From assembly GCA_001929475.1 (NCBI GenBank), contig LXFE01003903.1:1269-19586 (forward strand): DNA of 18,318 bases, in the 5' to 3' direction. The translations under genes were made by a program, and so were the position numbers. Shown in pieces: positions 1-7,943 of this stretch. The notes below the pieces were generated by a model that worked only from the letters and a program-made list of their open reading frames with translations, had not been told where the DNA came from and searched no databases. The stretch comes from Neolecta irregularis DAH-3 (lineage: Eukaryota; Ascomycota; Neolectomycetes; Neolectales; Neolectaceae). Position 1 is the first letter of the stretch; each line of letters opens with the position of its first letter.

Positions 1-563
1 TCATAAAACTAGTCTGAAAGATAGTGGACTATCCCAGGTATCTGGAACCCTGCTTATGGATGTCAGAAGGTATTTGTGGTGTGGTATCTGTTTGGTGGGA
101 AACCTCATTTTGTGGAGATTAATGATCGGGATGGCATTATCTGTCCTTTACGTGGTGTGTATTCATGTCTAAGGACTTGAAGCGTTAACACTTAAGAACA
201 CATCGTGTAAATGGGTTCAGTTTTTCAATTGACCTCAAGGGGATGAAGTTAAGGCTGCTATCGGCTGAAATCCGGGAGCATCCAAAAGCACTTTGTCGAA
301 AAAACTGGGAATTTCCCAGTAACATAACTGACATCGTCTTCAGAAATCCTGTCAATCGTATAAAACGCAAAAAAGGAACACCCTCATCATCTCTGCATGA
401 TTGCATCTGTATGTAAATGAACTGTTGGCGTATGGTTTTCACATATTTCTACTCTGTCAAAACCATAACAAGTTGTGCCATCGATTTTTTAGTAATCCTT
501 CCCAACATCCATGTAATCTTCCTCGATCATTTGCATCAGTGATCTCCTGAAGTGAGCCTTAAA
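1..563. other. Unresolved left edge, no confident gene
   Basis: No feature here has support beyond short open frames. On the plus strand a frame of about 50 codons runs from about 26 to 180, after a possible splice acceptor (GATAG at 21-25), and could be the last exon of a gene starting outside the window. On the minus strand an 85-codon frame spans 185-442. Neither resembles a known family to me, and frames of this length are expected by chance. Because neighbouring genes are split into very small exons, a real gene here could easily be missed. Confidence 0.3.
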
Positions 564-1440
564 ATGGAGTATCTGTATTCTTACTCATATTACGCGCATC
601 ACCAGTCTCCATGGATAACAGACACCTACCTCCAGGAAAATGGAAAGGCCTCCCAAGAAATCTCGAAATAATGTGTCAGAGTCCATGGTTTAGAGACATC
701 GTTATCTGAATTTAGTGAGATTATCAGCACCTCTTACTCAAACACGACAAGTACCCTCAATGAGTGAATCACAGAAAGAGTATATCCACAACGCGGAGAG
801 CTGCCTGCATAGTGTTCCACATGTAAATGAAATGAGCGGTGTTCGAAGAAACTTCCGTGTCATCAGAATGCCCTTCATTCCATGATCTTTCCGTGAAGCT
901 ACGAGATGCATGCTTATTTGTGTCATGCTGCTTCCAGAAAAAACTTCTCAACAAGCTAGGACTGAATTGAACTCGTTTTCTCCCTCATGGCATTTTGTAA
1001 GTATATACTCCATAACTTCCTCATGCTTGAAAAATCTCTAGTGATATGGGAGGACTTGGCTAGGCGAGTCTCAGAATACCGCTACGGGAAGGAGTATGTC
1101 TCCAACATGTGCGAATTTCATGCATGAACAAATTCATCAATATGAATGTTGCTCTCTTTATTCGAGCAGATTTGCAATCGAGGGTTTCTGAAATGGTGAC
1201 ACGAGGCCTCAATCTAATTCAGGTGAATTTATTAGTTCGCTACACACTCTCTATTAGTTGAAGGGGTTGTCAGCAGTTGAGGTAAGCGGGGCTATGACTG
1301 GCTCACTGCAGGAAATCTTGAAATGTGAATATGATGAATGGTGTATCGTAAATTATTTAAGGCACAGGGCGAAGAATCGTTATCTCTTCACCATGATTGC
1401 TTCGGATCCTTCTTCCACTCTTCGTATTCTACACGGTTAA
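564..1440 (+). CDS. Candidate multi-exon gene of unknown function (weak)
   Basis: A phase-consistent model can be built with exons 564-647, 694-856, 899-996, 1064-1222 and 1258-1440, giving about 228 residues with no recognised domain. The best-supported junctions are the GTAAGT donor at 997 and the 35-nt intron 1223-1257, which has a GTGAAT donor and CTATTAG acceptor. Weak points are many. The first intron needs a GC donor. An alternative donor at 1001 with acceptor 1041 opens another plausible frame. The last 53 bases lie antisense to the confident final exon of the UPF0538 gene, so the end is probably wrong. Part or all of this could be chance open frame. I do not recognise the protein and assign no function. 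Confidence 0.25.
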
Positions 1441-2040
1441 AGAATGATAATTCACATTCGTTTTCTGATTGTTGAGCAAAATAAATGAGCCGGTAAACAT
1501 ACCCAAGTCACAATTTATCAACAATTCGGCCTCTTGGTCGTAAATCCAGTCGTCATCATGTTCCATATTGATGGCCAGATTGGATGTCTAGGAGATTGAA
1601 CAATGGGAGCATGAAAGTTTGATGACGAACCTTTGCTGAATGAGGTCTCATGTATAATTTTAGGGTGTCTTAAACGGTCAAGAGGATGTGGTTGGGAAGA
1701 GTGATACCCATGTTGACTGCGCGATAAATCTTAAACTTTGGATCATTTGCGACTTCTGCTGTGATCAGTTCGGTTCATATCAATCATTTCTATACGTTCC
1801 CTCACAAGGTGTTTCAAGTGGCCAACTGTGGATGTTGTCAAATCGATATTCTTCAGTACAATGTTCTTTATTGTCCTATAGGTAAAAGATTTAATCAGTC
1901 GAATTGTCAAGGTTGCAGAGGTCGCTGGAGGGTTCAGAAACGGCGGGAATGAGGCGACATGCGTGGGCTGAGAGTTGTGCTCAGAGGATGCGACATTCTA
2001 TGTTAAGAACGGACAATGGTTGGATGCTTGGCTTGTGCAT
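1388..2040 (-). CDS. UPF0538 / C2orf76-like conserved protein
   Basis: This is a member of the small eukaryotic UPF0538 (DUF2340) family, whose molecular role is not established. Predicted exons, in transcript order, are 2040-2011, 1967-1796, 1758-1708, 1668-1631, 1587-1503 and 1464-1388, giving about 150 residues; family members are typically near 125. Recognition rests on the early motif TIRLIKSFTYRTIKN, the segment LKNIDLTTSTVGHLKHLV, and the C-terminal pattern ELSFFN...Y..WKKDP..SW that closes this family. Introns of 37, 39, 43 and 38 nt join in phase; the last begins with the consensus donor GTATGT. The first exon (ten codons, donor GTTCTT) is the least certain part, because the in-frame sequence upstream of exon 2 lacks an ATG. 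Intron 2 ends in a tandem ACAGCAG acceptor. Confidence 0.85.
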
Positions 2041-2246
2041 TATACTTAGGAAAGATTATTCAAAAGACATAGAAAGTATTCCCACATTAAAACACCCGAT
2101 TCAATCAGTGCTCAAACGATGGAATGGCTATCAAGTCTCGTAATCTCAATTAAGATATGGAATATGGCTAGAAATAATATATATTCAAGTTTCTCGGACG
2201 ACTTATACATGCAGTCTCTAAAAAGAATACTCCCCATTGGATACTT

Positions 2247-2709
2247 TCACCATGAAAACAGTTTTTGGCAGGTTACCAAGGGTTGAATAACTTCTGGTGG
2301 GCAGCGGTCTGAACATGTGCTAATGACCTGATTGACGGATCCTTGGAGGTTCTGAGTCCACTCCCAACCCCATTCCTCATCTGCTAAACAACCCAATATG
2401 AAGTCATGCAATTGAGTAACCTCAGCGGTGACGCCAGTCCAGTCTTGTTGCCGTTGGTAGATATCTAGACCGTCAGATAGCAATTGAGGACAACTTGCCG
2501 ATGTTGCTCAGACAGTCACTAATAGGTGCATATCGTGGAGGGCAGCTAGTATCGCACGGCGGGAAAAGAGAGCCATCACCCCAGCGCTTAGCGATAACGG
2601 AATTCTGTCCCGGCAGAGAAAGTCCTAGAACTCAGATGGGTCCTTGAACAAATATACCCCAGGTGCTGAGGAACAAGACGGAAGTCGCAAAAGCAGTGAA
2701 GAATCGCAT
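2247..2709 (-). CDS. Small secreted cysteine-rich protein
   Basis: This three-exon gene (2709-2658, 2624-2499, 2464-2247) encodes about 131 residues. It opens with a typical signal peptide: MRFF, then a hydrophobic stretch to about residue 18. After a short pro-segment comes a Lys-Arg pair (VIAKR, near residue 31), a likely Kex2 site. The mature part has seven cysteines, including a C-x3-C start (PPCDTSC), DC, GC, a C-x3-C pair (STCSDRC) and a final TC near the C terminus. A run of acidic and tryptophan residues (DEEWGWEW) lies in the middle. Intron 1 (33 nt) is GTATAT...TCTAG. Intron 2 (34 nt) uses a GC donor (GCAAGT) with a CTGAC branch-like site and TCTAG acceptor. Both junctions keep phase. 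The cysteine spacing does not fit CFEM or hydrophobins. An extracellular or effector-like role is inference only; no family is recognised. Confidence 0.6.
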
Positions 2710-2769
2710 GATAATCGAACTCGAAGAGGAGCAGATGGATGGTGAGAAATGAAGGAGGAATTCTCCATC

Positions 2770-2776
2770 TTTTATA
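2770..2776 (-). promoter_or_regulatory. TATA box of the secreted-protein gene
   Basis: TATAAAA, within CTATAAAAG, lies 61 bases upstream of the predicted ATG at 2709. It is followed by a pyrimidine-rich leader, a common arrangement in strongly regulated fungal genes. Its position supports the start chosen for the secreted protein. Confidence 0.55.
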
Positions 2777-2847
2777 GCTTTCCAGGTCCAATATCGCAAT
2801 CCCGTGTATCCATTATTATAATTCGCACCCTATAATTGACTCGGGCT

Positions 2848-3053
2848 ATGTTCGAAAGATTGTTTCACGCGACATACGGGGAAGAACTTGCTTCTCTGCC
2901 ATTGGTGGATATTTTTATACAATCAGCAGGTGAGCGCGTTGGTATTCGGGTGAGAACGACCCGCAGTTGATAGCGTGGTGTAAAGACCGAGATTATCGTT
3001 TGAATGATGAAGTGGCTGTAATCAATTTGATCGGGAAGGTGGTTGAAATGTAA
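2848..3053 (+). CDS. Candidate micro-protein, divergent from the secreted-protein gene
   Basis: An ATG at 2848 opens MFERLFHATYGEELASLPL and continues to about 2925. A second open segment from 2967 to a TAA at 3051-3053 begins LIAWCKDRDYRLNDEV. The two join in phase either with a 41-nt GC-AG intron (2926-2966), matching the size of other introns here, or with a 29-nt GT-AG intron (2938-2966). The product would be about 54 to 58 residues with no signal peptide or transmembrane segment. I do not recognise it. The 138-bp gap to the opposite-strand secreted gene could be a shared promoter. Without splicing, the first frame ends at 2970 after 40 codons. Confidence 0.3.
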
Positions 3054-3129
3054 TTTGTTCAGTGTGAGGTCTTCATGCTTTCCGTTTTCCCAATAACGAT
3101 TCTTTTAACAAATATATTGGAAATTCAAA

Positions 3130-3145
3130 TTTGCCGTAAGGCAAA
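3130..3145. repeat. Perfect inverted repeat, 6-bp arms, GTAA loop
   Basis: TTTGCC, GTAA, GGCAAA: a short perfect hairpin between weak candidate genes. It may be a protein-binding dyad or chance. Confidence 0.35.
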
Positions 3146-3149
3146 GTCG

Positions 3150-3157
3150 TGACGTCA
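3150..3157. promoter_or_regulatory. CRE-type palindrome TGACGTCA
   Basis: An exact 8-bp CRE, the site bound by ATF/CREB-type bZIP factors such as fungal Atf1. It sits five bases after the 3130-3145 hairpin and about 200 bases upstream of the weak plus-strand candidate at 3354. The motif is seen; function is inferred. Confidence 0.35.
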
Positions 3158-3353
3158 GTAACATTGACGCTTTTTCAAGCGCGAGTATCGCAGGACAAAC
3201 CAATTTAGTGAATTCATAAAGCGTGTCCAGTTGCTATAAATAACGACGGGATCCCAAGACCGTTTCAATCCAATTGGACACAGCGGTTCGACCTAGCACC
3301 AATCAGCAGGGAAGGTCTAGATATTCGAATAGGCCTCGTTATTGCTAAAAATA

Positions 3354-3594
3354 ATGGTTAACGTATGTAATAGCTAGTATCCGTGGGCCAGAGTGATACA
3401 AGTCCAAAGAGAAAAAGCCTAGGTTGGTGTACTGTGGAGTGCAAAAAGACTCTAACAGGGTTAGTCATCAACTGATGTTGATTGGGGCGTCTGAATTGTA
3501 ACAGGATTTGAAAGTAGACTGCACACGCGGGCAGGTTCAATTGTTCAAAGGAGTTTGTGCGATATTTATTTTAAATGCTTTCACTCAGGCATAA
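3354..3594 (+). CDS. Candidate micro-gene (weak)
   Basis: ATG GTT AAC is followed directly by a consensus GTATGT donor. Exons 3354-3362, 3392-3463 and 3505-3594 join in phase to give 56 residues with four cysteines. The second intron (41 nt) ends in a good TAACAG acceptor; the first would be only 29 nt. A TATAAATA lies about 115 bases upstream. There is no recognisable domain, and the total coding length is short enough to arise by chance. Confidence 0.22.
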
Positions 3595-3734
3595 AACTTT
3601 ATAGCTCTTGTAATGGTATTCGTCATCATGTGAATGAATTACCCGGGGTATAGATGTCTGTCGGGCAATAAGATGGATAACATAAACTTTGAACTAGTGC
3701 GAGTCATGAATAAAATTTCTCTCACGATATATTA

Positions 3735-4321
3735 CTAATTTGACTTCTTCAGGTCGCTACCCTGTTCATGGAATGGACTTGCCAGTGGCTGATAGCTCGA
3801 ATCATGACAAAGAAATGATTGGTTGCCTATTGTTGGCCCAAATACCATGTGTTGTGAAACAGGTTTAATTTGTCGTCGCCGGTATTGATCTCTAATCAAT
3901 ACATGTAGATGCTTTCGAGTTCCAATAATAGAATGGCCCCATAAAGGATTCTCTCGTTTGATTTGAACTGCGATCGCGCGAACAATGTTGGAAGGAGGAG
4001 CAGATGGCTGGAATGGAACATGCCCTGGAGCCGTCAATAAGTCTACATAGGCCTGCAATGATGTTAGCGCTAATTTCTTTCAATCAATGACGGGCGTACG
4101 GTCATCATCATTTCCTCTTCTGTTTTCGAATATTCGGGGTCATTGTTTATGGTGTTGGAATCGTCTGAATCGACATTTTCATCAAGAAAAGTATCAAGAC
4201 TGCAACCACTCAATGATTTCTGTAGCGGCATAACATCAGGAGTTACCGGCTGAGCAGTTGCAGGGGATGTTGTTTCAAAGATCTTGGGAACAGAAAGATG
4301 CAGTTCAGGTTTAGACTTCAT
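3735..4321 (-). CDS. Unrecognised two-exon protein, 179 aa
   Basis: Exon 1 is 4321-4100 (74 codons) and exon 2 is 4052-3735. The 47-nt intron has a GTACGC donor, a GCTAAC branch site and a TTGCAG acceptor, the best textbook intron in the window. The first half is acidic and low in structure, with a run of Asp, Ser and Asn around residues 45-65. The second half is basic and more ordered, with the segment [20 protein letters not shown] followed by an Arg-rich stretch (DQYRRRQIK). There is no signal peptide or membrane segment. I do not recognise a family; a DNA- or RNA-binding role for the basic half would be speculation. It lies 158 bp downstream of the eL18 stop, on the same strand. Confidence 0.65.
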
Positions 4322-4479
4322 TCTTTATACTGTGGCAAGGTTGAACGTTCTGGGAAATAGGTTGCGGATTCGGCAAGCCATAAGTATCAATCAAGACAAG
4401 ACAACCAGAATTGGAGTATACATCTAGGTATATACGCAAGCTAATCTCACTGCTAGATCTCCGACTTTTGTTTTCCCCA

Positions 4480-5280
4480 TCATACCTTGAAACCCTTGCT
4501 GTTTCGGCGACCTCGAGCTCGCTCGAATTTTCGACCTTTAGATCGAACAAAGGGCTTCTTGTGCTTGTTTGGCCCCATTCCAAAATGTCTAATCGCATTA
4601 GCATCCTACATCTATAACAATGTTCAAACTTGAGCGCTTCGCGGTTTCTTGATCCTCGCATCAAGAGTGTATTGGATCCGGTGGGCGCTCGAAGAGCGAG
4701 CTGATCCAAGGTCAAGCATTCACCTCCAGCCTTGATAATCCGTTCGCGCGCGGTTTGGGTGAAACGAAGAGCAGCGATTCTCATCTTTGGAAGTTCAGCA
4801 AGTCTGATATCATCGGTAATAGTTCCAACAACTACGACGGTTTTGGAGGCGTTCTCTGTGGCATCTTTACTTTGAAGTTGTCGAGCGATTTTGGAGACTG
4901 ACATCGGAGGCTTGTAGGTATTGCTTAAGAAAAGGCGGTGTAGAATAGCCTTGTTGAATTTGCTGTCAGTCCTTCGAGCGAGGAACCGATATAGCTTGAC
5001 GAGTAATTTAAGATATACATTACTCGATTTTGGAGCTGTTCTTTGTCTTTTCTTAACGTGATGAGAAGCGATATCGATACCCTAACTTTGAGTAAACACC
5101 TGAATGAAAATACAGCGTTGAATCAAGATATTTGAACTATTCGTTTCGTCTGTCGATCATCAAAATGTATCTTGCACTTCTGTCCATCCAGAAAATTCAT
5201 TTTGTTTTATTGGCATAAAGTGTTCGAGGCTCAGACCAACCGAATATACAGACCAAATGAAAAGAAATCCAACGTACCAT
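4480..5280 (-). CDS. RPL18: 60S ribosomal protein eL18
   Basis: This is a structural protein of the large cytosolic ribosomal subunit, 187 residues, the usual length. Exons are 5280-5278 (the start codon alone), 5081-4630 and 4588-4480. The protein opens MGIDI, continues through [19 protein letters not shown] and [16 protein letters not shown], and ends with the conserved basic tail [18 protein letters not shown]. Intron 2 (41 nt, GTTTGA donor, TGCTAATG branch) is placed so that REALK joins HFGMGP, as family conservation requires. Intron 1 is 196 nt, by far the longest in the window, directly after the ATG, a common position in fungal ribosomal protein genes. The upstream gap to ISU1 holds its promoter. 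Confidence 0.97.
5082..5277 (-). other. RPL18: Long first intron of RPL18 (196 nt)
   Basis: GTACGT donor, TTAG acceptor. It is about five times the length of the other introns. I looked for a hosted C/D-box snoRNA: TGATGA and CTGA strings occur, but in the wrong order and spacing, so none is called. It may carry regulatory sequence for ribosomal protein expression. Confidence 0.85.
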
Positions 5281-5608
5281 TTTGAATGTTATCGAGTTTG
5301 CTTGGTGGTTGAGCTGGTGGGGATTTCTGTGAGACTGCTTTTGCCCGTGTACGCCCCTTAATTTTTCAGAATTAGCGGCAGCGGTGGACGCCTATTTTGA
5401 CAAAATTGTAGCTCAACTCGTCGACAAGCATTCGACTATCTACATAGTAAAGAAATACAACTTCAAGGTGATAAGATCTCAGAATATATCAAATTTTGGA
5501 TAACTTTACGAGATAAAGATAAAAAAACAAAATTCTTGAACCCTCCGTTGTCAAAATAAATTTTACTTCGACCCTTCAAAGAGAACAGCACCAACCAAAT
5601 CAGTATGA
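5281..5608. other. Intergenic region: RPL18 promoter and ISU1 3' end
   Basis: No coding frame is supported. Reading toward RPL18, a pyrimidine- and CA-rich leader precedes the ATG, with CAGTCTCACA about 50 bases upstream. That is close to, but not the same as, the HomolD element of some fungal ribosomal protein promoters. AT-rich sequence nearer 5500-5600 is probably the ISU1 3' untranslated region. Confidence 0.4.
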
Positions 5609-6242
5609 TCAAGATTGCAAAGTAGACAGCGGCATATCAACGGCATCTTGTCCGAGAGTCAGAGGACGCTTTGATTTCTTCTTGTTGTAATCAGCTATAG
5701 CACTCCGGACAGCATCTTCGGCGAGCATGCTACAGTGTACTAATAGTCAGCCCGAGATCAGCAGGATGCAAAATACATTTGACGGGAGGCAGACATAATT
5801 CCCGAGCAATATCAGTATTTCGGATCTTCCCAGCCTCCTCGAGAGTCAACCCTCTTACACGCTCGGTCATGTATGACGAACTAGCAATGGCCGATCCACA
5901 ACCAAAGGTCTTGAACTTGACATCTGAAATGCGACCTTTGTCGTCGACACGAATTTGAAGTTTCTAAAAGTTCGAGTCTGCTGCGGCTCAAGTCTGAGAT
6001 ACCATGACATCACCACAGGCTGGGGCGCCTACAAGTCCAGTACCAACATCGACATCGCTCTTTGGGAGGGACCCGACGTTTCTGGGGGTGTTATAGTGGT
6101 CCAAGACCTTTTCATGGTAGTGGCGAATATGTGGCCGGGCAACAGAGAAAGCGCTGGCAACAGCAGCAGGAGCAGTTCGAACTGCCTGGGCAGAAGCGGC
6201 GGTAGAAAGAGCAGAGAGAGGACGTAGCAGCATGTAGAGCAT
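5609..6242 (-). CDS. ISU1: Mitochondrial iron-sulfur cluster scaffold Isu1/IscU
   Basis: This is the scaffold on which [2Fe-2S] clusters are assembled in the mitochondrial matrix, with the cysteine desulfurase complex, frataxin and a ferredoxin, before release by the Hsp70/J-protein pair. Exons are 6242-6003, 5963-5777 and 5739-5609, giving 185 residues; the introns are 39 and 37 nt. The first 35 or so residues form a typical presequence, rich in Ala, Arg and Ser. The mature part begins at YHEKVLDHYNTPRNVGS. The three cluster ligands are present at Cys76 (PACGD), Cys102 (FGCGSA) and Cys145 (LHCSML), and the Hsp70-binding LPPVK is at 138-142. The second intron splits the Leu codon between VK and HCS. 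It lies head-to-head with a mitochondrial carrier. Confidence 0.97.
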
Positions 6243-6500
6243 GGTGGAAGATGGTGGAGAGGTTGGTAACGACGAGCGGAGTGGGATAAATGCGCCTCAA
6301 GTGGGAAATATGCACGGGGTATGACGCAGAAAGCAGTGCCTGGAAATGCTGCAAATACAATTGTACATACAACACATCTGCATCTACAAAACCACTACCG
6401 GCGGAATATCCTGAGCAGCGAAAACGTGTATATGCGTGTATAGTTGTAATCGCGATTCTGCCAGTTGAGGCGAGCTCGCAGGCACCCGGAACCTCCTCAA
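6243..6500. promoter_or_regulatory. Divergent promoter, ISU1 / mitochondrial carrier
   Basis: Only 258 bp separate the two start codons, so the genes must share promoter space. Both products act in mitochondria. I see no clear TATA box; CA-rich stretches run around 6360-6400. Confidence 0.5.
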
Positions 6501-7655
6501 ATGGCCGCTGTTGCATCGTCCACAGAAGAAACATCCGGCACAAACAGGCTGTTGCTTCCCAAAGAACCTCAAGTACTGCTGCTACACCACGGCTAACTGG
6601 TCTCACATAAACACAGGCCACCAAGTCTGCATTCTCTTCGGTCACTACTTCAAGAGGAATATCGATAACATTTGTCGGCGGTGCGGTTGCCGGCGCCGTC
6701 TCAAGAACGGTCGTATCGCCTCTGGAACGAATTAAAATTCTGTTTCAGGTGCAAGGTCCGGGACAATCGAGCTACAATGGCGTCTTTTCGGCACTATCTC
6801 AGATATGGAAAACCGAAGGTTGGAAAGGCTTTATGAGGGGCAATGGAACCAATTGTATTCGGATAATTCCATATAGTGCCGTTCAGTTCACAGCCTACTC
6901 AATTTACAAGAAAGTCTCCATGACCTCTAAGCATAACCACTGATGTTTAGTTACTCGCAGACAGAAATGGAGATCTCGGTACTTTTCGTAAACTGGGTGC
7001 TGGGGCTTTTGCTGGTATTACTTCTGTGGGTATAACACGAACTTAAGGGTTTCCCTCACTTTCAGTTGCTACATACCCACTTGATATAACTCGTACTCGT
7101 CTATCAATCCAAACAGCAACAATCTCGCATAACGTGCCGAAATCGCAAATTCCAGGAATGATCGCTGTGATGAAACAACTTTATCTTAACGAAGGTGGCA
7201 TAATGGCGCTATATCGTGGAGTTTGGCCAACTCTAATTGGCGTTGCACCTTATGTTGGTATCAACTTTGCAGTGAGGATTCTCATTTGATATGATTGTTT
7301 AATATCCTAGGTTTACGAAGCTATCCGGACATGGATGACCCCAGAAGGCCAGCTCGAACCTTCTGCAGCGGGAAAGCTTGTAAGCGGCGCATTATCTGGG
7401 ACTTTTGCGCAAACTATGACTTTTCCTGCCGACGTGCTACGACGTCGTTTTCAAGTGAATACCATGTCTGGAGTTGGTCAAAAATACGCTTCCATATATG
7501 ATGCAATTCGCTCTATGTATCAACAGGAAGGCTTATTAGCCTTTTACAAAGGGTTGTGGCCCAACCTTTTAAAGGTTGCTCCTTCTATGGCTGCTTGTTT
7601 TTTGACTTACGAAATGACGGTGAGTTTTTTAAAAGGGCATATTAAGGAGACGTAA
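6501..7655 (+). CDS. Mitochondrial carrier family (SLC25) protein
   Basis: A transporter of the inner mitochondrial membrane, 332 residues. Exons are 6501-6572, 6617-6913, 6951-7029, 7066-7271 and 7311-7655, with introns of 44, 37, 36 and 39 nt. All three signature repeats are present: P59-x-E61-x-x-K64 (SPLERIK), P154-x-D156-x-x-R159 (YPLDITR) and P257-x-D259-x-x-R262 (FPADVLR). Each is followed by a typical matrix-helix segment, for example GWKGFMRGNGTNCIRIIPYS. That segment, and the FQVNTMSG stretch after the third signature, most resemble the fungal group around yeast YPR011C, reported to carry adenosine phosphosulfate, and the CoA-type carriers SLC25A16/42. The substrate is therefore uncertain. 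The donor GTCTCC of intron 2 is weak, but the junction is forced by conservation. Confidence 0.95.
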
Positions 7656-7943
7656 TCGCATGGGAACTGATTTTTTGATAGAGATGAACTTGTTCCATAG
7701 GCATTTTGAAATATCACTAAAAGTAATATCTGAGATTCTGTCCCCTCATCCATCTTGCCGTGACATGTCGCGTATATGTCAGACTCGGCAATATCGGTAT
7801 ATTCCCGATACAAAAACAGATTTATAACACATAACACATAACATATATCGTATATCTAGGCTCTGCCATCGGTTATTCTTTGTATTAAATCGTGTAGGTC
7901 GAGTTGGGTTAAACTATTTCCCCACGCTGTAATTCCCTCAACA

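Larger units (their letters stand above)
3054..3353. other. Intergenic region with candidate regulatory motifs
   Basis: No coding frame is supported here. The stretch holds a short hairpin (3130-3145), a TGACGTCA palindrome (3150-3157), a TATAAATA sequence near 3235-3242 on the plus strand, and several CCAAT-type pentamers around 3199, 3270 and 3298. Together these look like a promoter for something to the right on the plus strand. Confidence 0.35.

Noticed and set aside
2247-2709. CFEM or hydrophobin identity for the secreted protein
   Set aside because: Cysteine number and spacing fit neither: CFEM needs eight cysteines with a C-x-C, and hydrophobins need paired CC.
1-3734. Transposon relic or repeat-induced mutation in the gene-poor left region
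   Set aside because: No terminal repeats, target-site duplication or transposase/reverse-transcriptase motif seen; the region instead contains finely split genes.
5082-5277. C/D-box snoRNA in RPL18 intron 1
   Set aside because: TGATGA and CTGA strings are present but in reversed order and without terminal stem pairing.
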